In this document: piece by piece, positions 8,223-17,600 of the stretch
How the letters are laid out: each line of letters opens with the position of its first letter
How positions within the stretch are numbered: position 1 is the stretch's first letter
Origin: a virus
IMG/VR virus record: IMGVR_UViG_3300025127_000033
Coordinates: 1-60,242 of that record
Length of the DNA: 60,242 nucleotides
Strand: one strand, 5' to 3'
Made by a program: the position numbers and the translations under genes
The notes under the pieces: model-generated
The model's database searches: none
The model's input: only the letters and a program-made list of their open reading frames with translations
Told to the model about the DNA's origin: nothing

Positions 8223-9335
8223 ATGGAAATCAAAGTAAGAGACCTTGGCTCTGAGGAGGCAAAGTCAAGTCAACAGATTGAGCAGGAGCTATTAGATAAG
8301 CATGAGCAATCTTTGAATGAAGAAAAACCGGTTGCAGAAACTGTTGAAGTTGTAAAAGAAGAGGTGGAGGTTCAACAGGAAGAGCAACCAAAAGAAGAAA
8401 AGTCACTTAGTGACGAAGATGTTCTTTCATATATATCTGAAAGATATGGCAAAAAAATAGACTCTTTTGATGAGTTAGTGACTGAAAGAAGCGAATCGCC
8501 AGATTTGCCTGAGGATATTGCGGCATACTATAAGTACAAGCAAGAAACAGGTCGGGGAATGGATGATTTTGTTAGATTAAATAAATCTTCTGACGATATG
8601 GATGATGATGATTTACTTCTTAGTTACTACATGGAAACAGAAGAGGGACTTGATCGATCTGACATTGAGGATATGATATATGATAAGTTTCATATGGATG
8701 AGGATACGATGGAAGAAAGAGAAATTAAGTCTAAAAAAATAGAAAGGAAAAAAGAACTCGCTAAAGCCAAAAAACACTTTAATTCTCAAAGGGAAAAATA
8801 CAAAGCACCGCTTGAGTCAAGCGCATCTTTGTCTGATGAGGATAAAAAAGCTTTAGAGGATTATAGAGAGTATCTTAATAGTGCCAAAAACGAGAAACAG
8901 GAAGCGGAAAGGCGAGCCGAGTGGTTTACCAAAAAAACTTCTGAGGTTTTCAGTGATGATTTCAAAGGTTTTGATTTTAGCATTGATGAAAAGGCCTACA
9001 CGTTTTCTCCAGGTAACGCAAAGGATTTGAAAAAGGCTCAGTCTGATATATACAACTTCATTGGTAAGTTTATAGGCGATGATGGGTTAATTAAAGATTC
9101 TTCGGGTTATCACAAAGCACTATCAGTAGCCATGAATCCTGATAAATTCGCCAAGTTCTTTTATGAGCAAGGGCGAGCCGAGGCTATAGAAGGTGACGCA
9201 AAGCGTGCGAAAAACATCAAAATGGATGTTCGTCAAACGCCAAAGGTAACTTCTGACGGAGGATTCAAAGTTCGTGCTGTAGACTCAGGTCGAAGCAGGG
9301 GCTTAACGATAAAAAGTATTAACAAAAAAACCTAA
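8223..9335 (+). CDS. putative scaffolding protein
   Basis: 370 residues, highly charged and Glu/Asp/Lys-rich, with predicted long helices (EEVEVQQEEQPKEEKSLSDE; KSKKIERKKELAKAKKHF) and almost no cysteine. Position directly between portal and major capsid genes, acidic N-terminal half and basic C-terminus are the usual marks of capsid scaffolds, which fill the procapsid and bind the coat protein through a basic end. No protease motif was seen. Confidence 0.68.
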   Translation: MEIKVRDLGSEEAKSSQQIEQELLDKHEQSLNEEKPVAETVEVVKEEVEVQQEEQPKEEKSLSDEDVLSYISERYGKKIDSFDELVTERSESPDLPEDIAAYYKYKQETGRGMDDFVRLNKSSDDMDDDDLLLSYYMETEEGLDRSDIEDMIYDKFHMDEDTMEEREIKSKKIERKKELAKAKKHFNSQREKYKAPLESSASLSDEDKKALEDYREYLNSAKNEKQEAERRAEWFTKKTSEVFSDDFKGFDFSIDEKAYTFSPGNAKDLKKAQSDIYNFIGKFIGDDGLIKDSSGYHKALSVAMNPDKFAKFFYEQGRAEAIEGDAKRAKNIKMDVRQTPKVTSDGGFKVRAVDSGRSRGLTIKSINKKT

Positions 9336-9345
9336 AACCTAAAAT

Positions 9346-10791
9346 ATGGCTGGTTCATTACAGGCGGGGTCTGTTGCATTAACCCCACACGGTAGTAAAG
9401 TTGCTTTGGCATCTAACTACATCAACGATTTCAAATTCTTAGATCAGTATCTACCTGATACTTATGAGAAAGAATTTGAGAGATATGGAAACAGAAGCGT
9501 TGCTTCTTTTATGAGAATGGTAGGTGCTGAGATGCCAACTAACTCTGACCTTATCAAATGGGCGGAGCAGGGTCGTCTCCACGTTAAATTTGAAGGTGCT
9601 ACTGCTAACAACTTTGTTAGTGCTGGTACAACTAGTGCAAGATTTGACATTGTTGTAGCTGGTTCTCCTTCATCTGTTCCGGTAAGAGTTGGACAAACTC
9701 TTGTTGTTGCTGATGAGGCTGCTGGCTCTAGCAAAACTGATAAAGTTATTGTAACTGGTGTATCTGGTGCTACGATTACTGTTGCTGCTTATGCTGCTAC
9801 TCCTTCAATCACTACCGGTTCTACAGTAACTGCATTCATCTATGGTTCTGAGTTTGGAAAAGGAAGCACAGGAATGGATGGCTCTATTGAAGCTGAAGAT
9901 AACATCTTCGAAAACAAGCCAATCATTCTAAAAGACAGATATGCTGTCAACGGTTCTGACATGGCTCAAATCGGATGGGTAGAGGTTACAACTGAGAATG
10001 GTGCTACAGGTTACCTATGGTATCTAAAATCAGAGCACGAAACAAGACTTCGCTTCGAAGATTACTTGGAGACTGCTATGGTTGAGGCTGTTCCTATGGA
10101 AACTGGTTCTGGTGCTACAACAGCTGTAACTCCTAATACTACTGCATACTCTTCATTACCTGCTGGATCTTCATTAGCACAAACAGGTGGTTCTGAAGGA
10201 TTATTCCACGCAGTAGAGAATAGAGGAAACGTTTGGAGCGGTGGTAACCCAACTACCCTTTCTGACTTTGACTCTATCATTCAGGTTCTTGACAAGCAAG
10301 GTGCTATCGAAGAAAACGTATTGTTCTTAAACAGACAATTTTCTTTCGACATCGATGATATGCTTGCTGCTCAGAACTCTTATGGTGTAGGTGGTACTTC
10401 TTACGGTCTTTTCGACAACGACGAAGAGATGGCATTGAACCTCGGATTCACAGGATTCCGCAGAGGATATGACTTCTACAAGTCTGACTGGAAATACCTC
10501 AACGATGCCACTATGAGAGGAGGCGTAAAAGCTGGAAACATCAACGGTATTCTTGTACCTGCTGGTTCTACAACTGTTTACGACCAAATTCTTGGCAAAA
10601 ACGCTCAGCGTCCGTTCTTACACGTAAGATATCGTGCGTCTGAGTCTGAGGACAGAAGATATAAAACTTGGATGACTGGTTCTGCTGGTGATGTAAGAAC
10701 TTCTGATCTTGATGCAATGGAGGTTCACTTCTTATCAGAGCGTGCGCTTTGTGTTATGGGAGCGAACAACTTCGTTATCTTTAAGAACTAA
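9346..10791 (+). CDS. major capsid protein
   Basis: 481 residues, abundant in Ala, Gly, Thr and Ser, with well-adapted codons. It is followed by a strong intrinsic terminator and preceded by the scaffold-like gene. An inserted beta-rich region (about residues 95-170, TLVVADEAAGS to TVTAFIYGSE) resembles the surface insertion domains of HK97-fold capsids. The C-terminal region (ERALCVMGANNFVIFKN) fits a final beta strand. The call rests on gene order, composition and terminator context. Confidence 0.82.
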   Translation: MAGSLQAGSVALTPHGSKVALASNYINDFKFLDQYLPDTYEKEFERYGNRSVASFMRMVGAEMPTNSDLIKWAEQGRLHVKFEGATANNFVSAGTTSARFDIVVAGSPSSVPVRVGQTLVVADEAAGSSKTDKVIVTGVSGATITVAAYAATPSITTGSTVTAFIYGSEFGKGSTGMDGSIEAEDNIFENKPIILKDRYAVNGSDMAQIGWVEVTTENGATGYLWYLKSEHETRLRFEDYLETAMVEAVPMETGSGATTAVTPNTTAYSSLPAGSSLAQTGGSEGLFHAVENRGNVWSGGNPTTLSDFDSIIQVLDKQGAIEENVLFLNRQFSFDIDDMLAAQNSYGVGGTSYGLFDNDEEMALNLGFTGFRRGYDFYKSDWKYLNDATMRGGVKAGNINGILVPAGSTTVYDQILGKNAQRPFLHVRYRASESEDRRYKTWMTGSAGDVRTSDLDAMEVHFLSERALCVMGANNFVIFKN

Positions 10792-10807
10792 TATTTCTTA
10801 ATTAATG

Positions 10808-10831
10808 GGGGGAGGCAACTCCCCCTTTTTT
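10808..10831 (+). terminator. intrinsic terminator after the capsid gene
   Basis: A 7-bp GC stem (GGGGGAG/CTCCCCC) closed by a GCAA tetraloop is followed by six T. It starts 17 nt after the capsid stop, so it would end or attenuate transcripts and keep capsid mRNA high relative to downstream genes. Confidence 0.93.
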
Positions 10832-10844
10832 AAATTCTAATCAA

Positions 10845-11576
10845 ATGAAAGATAAAATATACGTGCTGACGCAAGATAGAGCACCACTAAACTTCTTGTT
10901 GGCTTCAAGACACACACACCGAAGTCCTTTGTTACATTTTGACGGAACAACAAACAGAGCCCTTAGATATGCTCGCAACCAAAAAAGCCCATTCGAAGAT
11001 GAGCAAGATGGCAACGCTATTTTAGAACCAATCATCTTCAAGGATGGCTTTCTACATGTTCAATCTACAAACCCTGTTCTTCAACAATTTATGGAGCTTC
11101 ACCCAGGCAATGGAGAGATATTTATGGAGCTTGATAACGAGAAAAACGCTCAAGATGAGCTAGACGTTATAAATGCCGAGGTAGATGCCTTAATAGCTGC
11201 TAAGACCCTTGATATTCAAACAATGGAGACATTGGGTCGAGTATTCTTAGGCCTTAACACGGATAAAATGTCATCTGCTGAATTGAAGCGAGATGTGATT
11301 TTGTTTGCTAAAAATAACCCTGTTGAGTTCTTGGAGGCATTAGAGGATCCTATGCTTGAGATTCAAGATATAGTAGCTAAGATTTTTGAGGAAGGATTGT
11401 TGTCTATGCGTAACAAGAACAAAGACATTTACTTCAACCTTCCTGGAAACAAAAAGAAACTTACTAGCGTTCCTTATGGAGAAGACCCACAGCACATTGT
11501 GGTATCATTACTTCAGCAGGATGGTGAGCTTTTAAATATGTTCGAAAAACAATTATCTAATAAAAAGGGTGAATAG
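10845..11576 (+). CDS. head-region protein of unknown function
   Basis: 243 residues. The N-terminal third has the segment LLHFDGTTNRALRYARNQKS, then FEDEQDGNAILEPIIFKDG, a pattern I recall from proteins next to capsid genes in Bacteroidetes phages. The middle is Asp/Glu/Ala-rich helix. The C-terminus contains YGEDPQHIVVSLLQQDGE. It may be an internal head protein or assembly factor. It lies between two intrinsic terminators, so it can be expressed as a single-gene unit. Confidence 0.6.
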   Translation: MKDKIYVLTQDRAPLNFLLASRHTHRSPLLHFDGTTNRALRYARNQKSPFEDEQDGNAILEPIIFKDGFLHVQSTNPVLQQFMELHPGNGEIFMELDNEKNAQDELDVINAEVDALIAAKTLDIQTMETLGRVFLGLNTDKMSSAELKRDVILFAKNNPVEFLEALEDPMLEIQDIVAKIFEEGLLSMRNKNKDIYFNLPGNKKKLTSVPYGEDPQHIVVSLLQQDGELLNMFEKQLSNKKGE

Positions 11577-11590
11577 TAAATATTTATTTA

Positions 11591-11598
11591 TATATTTG
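11591..11598 (+). promoter_or_regulatory. TAnnTTTG promoter box just before a terminator
   Basis: TATATTTG matches the Bacteroidetes -7 consensus TAnnTTTG. It lies 15 nt after the preceding stop and 32 nt before a strong terminator. If active it would make an RNA of only about 45-50 nt. No clear TTG box is seen at the usual upstream distance, so activity is uncertain. Confidence 0.4.
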
Positions 11599-11629
11599 AC
11601 TCGATAGATAGTTCATAATTATTGTTTAG

Positions 11630-11653
11630 AGAGCCCTCCGGGGCTCTTTTTTT
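11630..11653 (+). terminator. intrinsic terminator
   Basis: A perfect 7-bp stem AGAGCCC/GGGCTCT with a TCCG (UNCG-type) tetraloop and a run of seven T. It lies about 54 nt after the stop of the 10845 gene. Confidence 0.93.
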
Positions 11654-11659
11654 ATTTAT

Positions 11660-11667
11660 TATATTTG
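11660..11667 (+). promoter_or_regulatory. TAnnTTTG promoter, probably leaderless
   Basis: TATATTTG ends 4 nt before ATG 11672. In Bacteroidetes transcription starts a few bases after this box, so the mRNA would begin at or next to the start codon. The box follows directly on the terminator T-run, insulating this gene from upstream transcription. Confidence 0.65.
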
Positions 11668-11671
11668 AGCT

Positions 11672-12289
11672 ATGGAAAAATATTTACGTATAAACTCACT
11701 AGCTATAGCCAAGGGCACAGGCACGAGCACTGCCCCTGACACAAACAATGAATTAAAAGGTGCAGCGGGCACTGATTTTACAGCAATGGGTGTTGAAGCA
11801 GGAGACTTTGTCTTAACTTCAACAGGAAAAGACAATGGACCTGCATATGCTCTTGATAAAGTAGTAAGCGTAACTGACGCTGACGAATTAATACTAAACA
11901 CACATAGTACCTTTGCGATACCTACAGACAACCAGTTTACAGTATACGACAAGGATACTCGAAGAGATACCATTATTAGATGTAGTGACATTGCATCTAT
12001 AGTTCAGGTCGGAGGACCAAGAGAATTCGCTGCGGGATCTCCAATTGTTTGCTTGGTATATAATGGCATTGAGATTCAGTATGCGAGCGGGGCTATGTTA
12101 ACGATTGTATTTGAAGGTAACGACCCAAGCGAAGCAAAAGCAGGGGCTTTTTATGATGCTCTTATTAATCAGATAGAAACACACTTGCAGTCTAAATCAA
12201 CTGAGGTAATGGCAGACTTTGTCATTCCTCAAGGCTCAGAAGAGTTTGTAGCTATACAGAGGGGTTCAGCATCGGTTGTAGTTTCTTAG
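11672..12289 (+). CDS. small virion (head decoration/completion-like) protein
   Basis: 205 residues, Ala/Thr/Gly-rich and beta-like. The N-terminal half contains DFTAMGVEAGDFVL, a module also found in the 57292 protein (DFVALGVKSGDIVK) and in looser form in other virion proteins here. The C-terminal half (YNGIEIQYASGAMLTIVF, then a helix ending IETHLQSK) resembles the whole of the next protein (12332). It has its own promoter box and probably a leaderless mRNA. A decoration, head-completion or tail-adaptor role is likely but unproven. Confidence 0.6.
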   Translation: MEKYLRINSLAIAKGTGTSTAPDTNNELKGAAGTDFTAMGVEAGDFVLTSTGKDNGPAYALDKVVSVTDADELILNTHSTFAIPTDNQFTVYDKDTRRDTIIRCSDIASIVQVGGPREFAAGSPIVCLVYNGIEIQYASGAMLTIVFEGNDPSEAKAGAFYDALINQIETHLQSKSTEVMADFVIPQGSEEFVAIQRGSASVVVS

Positions 12290-12297
12290 TATATTTG
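12290..12297 (+). promoter_or_regulatory. TAnnTTTG promoter box
   Basis: TATATTTG begins one base after the stop of the upstream gene (stop ends at 12289) and 34 nt before the box-to-ATG gap closes at 12332. The leader carries two copies of a TTTTTTTTACCAT sequence; the second one includes the ATG of the next gene. Confidence 0.6.
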
Positions 12298-12331
12298 CAG
12301 AGTATTTTTTTTACCATAAATTTTTTTTACC

Positions 12332-12640
12332 ATGGATACAAAGTATTTAGAAGTAACTGTCAAGAACGAGCAAACTCAGTTGGTTCGTATCAATGACATT
12401 ATTATTGTAGAGCAGGCAAGCACTGCTAAAGTTGAAATCACCTATGTTGGTGGCAAGAAAGTGACTATTAATCACGACGCTATGGCTGCTAACAACGAGG
12501 AGGTTAGAGATAGAGTTGAGTCAACAATTGTTGATGCGTTGCAAACAAAGTGGAGAGATATTGTTCATCCTCTTTCTTTAGCAGGAATTGCTGACGCTGG
12601 AGGTGCTGTACCTGAAGTAACATCTATTGATATTGCTTAA
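12332..12640 (+). CDS. small virion protein related to the C-terminal half of its neighbour
   Basis: 102 residues. The pattern VRINDIIIVEQ...VEITYVGGKKVTINH followed by a helix VRDRVESTIVDALQTKW aligns by eye with the C-terminal half of the 11672 protein, suggesting gene duplication. It lies between its own promoter box and an intrinsic terminator, so it is a monocistronic unit likely to be highly expressed. Probable capsid decoration or minor head protein. Confidence 0.6.
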   Translation: MDTKYLEVTVKNEQTQLVRINDIIIVEQASTAKVEITYVGGKKVTINHDAMAANNEEVRDRVESTIVDALQTKWRDIVHPLSLAGIADAGGAVPEVTSIDIA

Positions 12641-12665
12641 TAAACTATATTTTTAGTTTTAACTA

Positions 12666-12689
12666 GGGGTCGGTTTCGACCCCTTTTTT
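12666..12689 (+). terminator. intrinsic terminator
   Basis: A 7-bp stem GGGGTCG/CGACCCC with a GTTT loop followed by six T, 25 nt after the 12332 gene stop. Confidence 0.93.
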
Positions 12690-12695
12690 ATTTTG

Positions 12696-12703
12696 TATCT
12701 TTA
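12696..12703 (+). promoter_or_regulatory. TAnnTTTG-like promoter, probably leaderless
   Basis: TATCTTTA (one change from consensus at the last base) ends 5 nt before ATG 12709. It directly follows a terminator and so would start the long connector-nozzle-ejection operon. Confidence 0.55.
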
Positions 12704-12708
12704 CCGTT

Positions 12709-13692
12709 ATGATTAATGAGGTTCGTCAAACTGTACTCGCATTAGCGAATAAAAATAATTACGGATACATCTCAAGAAGGGACTTCAATCACTTTGCAAG
12801 ACAAGCCCAGCTAGAGATTTTTAAAGAGTATATGTATGATTACAATACTCACATTGATAAGCAAAATAAAAGAGTTGCAGCCAATGCTGGTGTCGCCACA
12901 AGTATAGCTAGTAATGAAGACTATGCCAACATAGCTGAAAGAAAAAGACAGGTCATAGAGATATTTTCAACTCTAGCCCCACTAGGTAACGCTACCGATG
13001 GGCATGTGTATGATAAGCCTAGCGACCTGTATCTTCTTAATAAACTCTTTTTTTATGATACTGAAAGGATATCGGGCACAAAGGAGAGTGCAGTTAGTAC
13101 AAATAAACTAGTAGACCCTTCACTTACGGGGTTATCTGCATTTGGCAACACAGCTTCTGCGGGTGACTTGGTTGTGAACACTGACGATAACACTTTGGCT
13201 TTTGTGGTGGAGGTAGAGAGTGGGACTTCACTAAAGATTACCGATGACATTTTTGGAGCGGGAGCACTTAAGTACAAGATATTTAATCCTACTAAGTATA
13301 GTGAGATTGAGATACAAGACCCGTCTCAAATATTTAATCTAGCGGCATCTACGTTAGTTAATCCATCTACTATGTTCCCATCTTGCCTGATGCAGGCTGA
13401 CAACATCATAATGTATCCTAACACCATAACAAACCCCGGCAGCGTAATAGCTCAGTATGTTAGGAATCCCAAAGACCCTAATTGGACGGGTGTTACTGTA
13501 ACGGGTGCTGCAAACCCACAAGAGGTGCTTAATGCATCTGCTGCGGACTTTCAAGACTTTGAGTTGCCTAAATCAGAGATTCCCTATCTTATATCAAAGA
13601 TTTTATTGTTAGCCGGAATGTCAATAAGGGAAATAGATATTACCCAGTCAACAGCAGCACTAGCTGTTATGAACGCAAACGAAAATAGATAA
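12709..13692 (+). CDS. head-tail connector / ring-like structural protein
   Basis: 327 residues. The N-terminus (ARQAQLEIFKEYMYDYN) is helical, and a central beta module (NKLVDPS...ASAGDLVVNTDDNT) resembles the adhesive beta modules of other virion proteins here. The C-terminal helix contains LISKILLLAGMSIREID. Order after capsid genes and before the nozzle gene matches connector or ring proteins of Bacteroidetes podoviruses (crAss-like phages have a comparable gene). It overlaps the next gene by one base. Confidence 0.62.
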   Translation: MINEVRQTVLALANKNNYGYISRRDFNHFARQAQLEIFKEYMYDYNTHIDKQNKRVAANAGVATSIASNEDYANIAERKRQVIEIFSTLAPLGNATDGHVYDKPSDLYLLNKLFFYDTERISGTKESAVSTNKLVDPSLTGLSAFGNTASAGDLVVNTDDNTLAFVVEVESGTSLKITDDIFGAGALKYKIFNPTKYSEIEIQDPSQIFNLAASTLVNPSTMFPSCLMQADNIIMYPNTITNPGSVIAQYVRNPKDPNWTGVTVTGAANPQEVLNASAADFQDFELPKSEIPYLISKILLLAGMSIREIDITQSTAALAVMNANENR

Positions 13693-14615
13693 TGCCATAT
13701 TTAACAGGATATCAATACTATGAAAATGCAGGAGCAGTTCCTGAAAATGCCAACTGGGGATCGTATCAGTATGTGCCGCTAAAGGACATTGTCAACAATT
13801 TCATGATGATGTACACGGGTAACAACGAGATCCTAGCCAATGTATCTAGGGCTCAGGTTATATTTTACGCTAAGCGTGGCATTCAAGAATTAAACTATGA
13901 TGCATTTAAAGAGATAAAAGCACTTGAGTTAGAGGTTTGTGATAATCTGAGGTTTGTATTACCTCCTGACTTTGTCAATTGGATAAGAATATCTTTATAT
14001 CAAGATGGAGCTTTGTTCCCATTAACAGAAAATATTCAAGCCAACAGCGCAATATCTTATTTGCAAGATAATGATTGCAGGATTTTGTTTGACGAAACAG
14101 GAGAAATATTACAGCCTGAGCAATCTGAATTGGACTTAGACAGGATAGCTGGTGTTGAAAGAACTTTATACCTAAATGAGGGTAGTAGGTTTCACGGAAG
14201 AGAAGGTATGTTTATTGATGGGAGGTGGTATTTTGATTATAATATTGGGGCTAGGTTTGGCCTTAACTCTGAAACGGCAAATGCTAATCCAACATTCAGA
14301 ATCGATAGAAGATCTGGAGTTATAAATTTCTCGTCTCACATGGCTAATGAAACTTGCTTATTGGAATATATTTCTGATGGCATGGAAGGCGGAGATGACT
14401 CCTTAGTGAGTGTGAACAAGCTATTCGAGGAGTATATATACGCATACATAAAATATATGATAGTCAACTCTAGGGTGGGTATTCAAGAGTATGTTGTCAG
14501 GAGGTCTAAAAAAGACAAGACTTCTTTGCTTAGAAACGCTAAAATACGATTGAGCAATATTCACCCAGGAAGGCTACTAATGAATTTAAGGTCTCAGGGT
14601 AACGTAATTAAATGA
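13692..14615 (+). CDS. head-tail connector / tail-tube-like structural protein
   Basis: 307 residues. It starts MPYLTGYQYYENAG and contains VIFYAKRGIQELNYDAFKEI, then a beta-rich body. The C-terminus is basic (RRSKKDKTSLLRNAKIRLS). Similar proteins occur upstream of the P22 gp10-like nozzle protein in Bacteroidetes podoviruses, where they form the adaptor or tail hub. It is tightly coupled to both neighbours (1-nt and 4-nt overlaps). No enzymatic motif. Confidence 0.62.
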   Translation: MPYLTGYQYYENAGAVPENANWGSYQYVPLKDIVNNFMMMYTGNNEILANVSRAQVIFYAKRGIQELNYDAFKEIKALELEVCDNLRFVLPPDFVNWIRISLYQDGALFPLTENIQANSAISYLQDNDCRILFDETGEILQPEQSELDLDRIAGVERTLYLNEGSRFHGREGMFIDGRWYFDYNIGARFGLNSETANANPTFRIDRRSGVINFSSHMANETCLLEYISDGMEGGDDSLVSVNKLFEEYIYAYIKYMIVNSRVGIQEYVVRRSKKDKTSLLRNAKIRLSNIHPGRLLMNLRSQGNVIK

Positions 14616-17600
14616 GAGAACGTAGGGAATTTACCGCAGGTAAAATGAACAAGGGGTCGGATGAAAGAATCGTCCCTGCAAGTCAATATACAGATGCAAT
14701 GAATGTCAGGGTCAATAGTTCGGGTGACTCTGGCGAACTTGGTGCTGTGCAGAATGTTGAGGGTAGCCGTAGGCTAACTGAACTTGAGTTTGCAGGCACT
14801 AGGCTTTCTTTTGATACGGTGTGCTTGGGTGCTTTTGCTGATGACGCAAACGAAACCATATATTGGTTTGTCCACGATCCGGGAGGCACTAACAATACAG
14901 GTGCTACGACCACGCCAATGGATATGATTGTTTCGTACAATATGAATACGGAGCAGTTGTTGTATCATGCCATATCTGTAAGCGTGCTAAACTTTAGTGC
15001 TTCTCATTTAATAAATGGCGTAAGTAAGATTGGAGACTTGCTGTTCTTTACAGACGACTTCAATCCACCGAGAAGAATCAACGTAACAAGGAACTATCCT
15101 TTTCCTAGTGGTGGGACTTTAGCTGATAACGTTACAGAGGATGATTTTAGCGTTATACAAAAGCCACCATCAAGTGCTCCAACTATTAATATGCTCAAGA
15201 CGGGCACTGATGAGAACTTTATAGAGGACAAGTTTATAGCATTTGCATACAGGTTTAGATACAGAGACGGAGAGTATAGTGCGTTGTCTCAGTTTAGCGA
15301 GGTGGCATTTGAGGGTAATAAGTTTGACTTCGATAGGGGATCTTATGATAATGAGGGGATGCTTAATAGATTTAACTCTGTTGAGGTAACCTTTAATACG
15401 GGAGACAAGAGGGTAACAGACATACAACTATGCTACAAGATTAGCGACACAAATGTTGTAAACGTAATACAGAACTATGACAAAGCTGAGTTTGGATTAC
15501 CAGATAATATTGACCACACAATTACGTTCGACAATAGTAAGATATATACCGCACTGCCTCAAAGCCAGCTGCTGAGACTATTTGATAACGTACCTAGATT
15601 TGCTAAGGCGCAAACCATTATTGGTGGAAGGCTAGTTTATGGCAACTACGTTGATGGGTTTAATCTGCTAGATAGCGATGGGGCCAAGGTTAAAATGACT
15701 TACACCGCTGAAAGGAGGGAACTACCTATTGTAACAACGGTTAATGAGACGGGGTCAGAAATTACGCTGTCAAATTTAAACTATAACATTAGTGGCGGGT
15801 CGGTAACTGTAGATAATGCTCAGGCAACTGTTGACTTTTCGAGCCAACCTTTGACTCAAGGGTCAATTTTTAGTTTGGTGTTTAACTTTTCTAGAGAGGC
15901 ATCGTCTACTTATGTAGCTACTTCGTCTGAGCCAAGCACGTTTTCTTTTGAAATGTTTTACGAACTAACAAAAGACTACAGCTCAGTATATGACTTATTT
16001 AACAGTGCCGAGTTTAAATTGGCCTTGGGGTTTGATATAACCTCCCAGGGTTACACCAATATAACGAACATAGACACTTCTAAGTCTGTGACGGACAATA
16101 ATTTCTGTAATACAACAGACAACTTTACAGAGCAATATATGTGTGCTTATGAGAGCACAAGAAGCAGAACGGGAATGTCCATAGTTGCAAACGGGATTGA
16201 GGCTATTGGAACAAGCATAAGCAGTCTAGTTGAAACAAGACAGATACAGGTTACACCCACGCTAGGCAGTAATGATGTAACATTTAAGTTTCCTGCGTTC
16301 AAGTTAAATCATTCTAGTTTAGACTTTTTTGAATATTTCACCATAGCCACTATGGATTACTCTGCGTTCGAGGCTGATTCGGGCAAGAAGTCTTTACATA
16401 GTAACAGGGACTATACTGTTGGGATAGCCTACATGGATGAGTATAATAGATCTTCAACGGTATTGACTTCACAGAACAATGACTTTTTTGTTTCACCATC
16501 TAATAGTAATGAAAGGAATGCCGCAAGAGTGAGAATACCTGTCACTCAAAAGCCACCAACATGGGCTAGCAAGTACAAGTTTTTTATGAAAAGCTCTAGT
16601 GGTGACCACGAAACCATATATAGCGATATAGTATACTTGGATGACACTAACGGCACAGCGTATTTTAGGCTGGAGGGTGACAACCAAAACAAAATGAAAG
16701 AAGGGGATAGACTTATTGTTAAGTCTGACTCAGCAGGGGCTTTAGATAACTTGGTTGAGTGCACCGTTTTGGGTGTTGAGTCGTTTGAGGAAAATGGTCT
16801 CCCTGTATCAGTTAACACTCCTGCGGGGCTTTATATGTCCATTAAACCTGATGGAGACTTTGATGTTAGTAGTGCGGAGACATCTGTTATAAATATAGAG
16901 CCCAAGCCTAATGGCGTTCAAACAAAAAACAACAAGCAAGACCCATTAAGATTTAAACTATTTACATCTGGAGGAAACGACATACCTATCACTACAGGTA
17001 GTATCATATCTATGAAGATAAAGCACCACAGAGAGGGGTCCTCTGATAACTGTAAAGGGTTTTTTGATGAATACATAATGGATGAGTTTGTTGCTCAATC
17101 CGACTACGCAAACTTTAAAGAGTTTTTCGACGGGCATTTGGGTGGTATAAGTTTCGAAAACCTAAAAGTATCTTCCGGTGAGATAGCACTTAATACAAGA
17201 TACGACCCGTCGATAGGGGATTCTTTCTTTCAGTCGGGAACAAACAACATATTTGGCAGTGATCCTAACGGAGAGCATGAGTTTCAGTTTATAAGACAAT
17301 CTAATGGCGGATTAGAACTACATACTCGTGCTGGTAGAAAGGGTTGTACTAGTGGTAAAAAAGCAAAAAGTAAAGGCGTTATCACTATTATAAGTTCTAA
17401 TGGAACTTTCATATTTGAAACAAAGCCAATAGAAATAAACGATGATATATATTTTGAGGGTAACCAAACTTTTGATATAGGCGTTGATGGTACTGGCAAA
17501 AGAATTCACAAGGGTAATACGCAAGATCAGAATACAGCAACAAGTGCTGATGCTATATGTGACTTAAATTTCTTCAATTGTATAATGTTTCCTAATGGAG

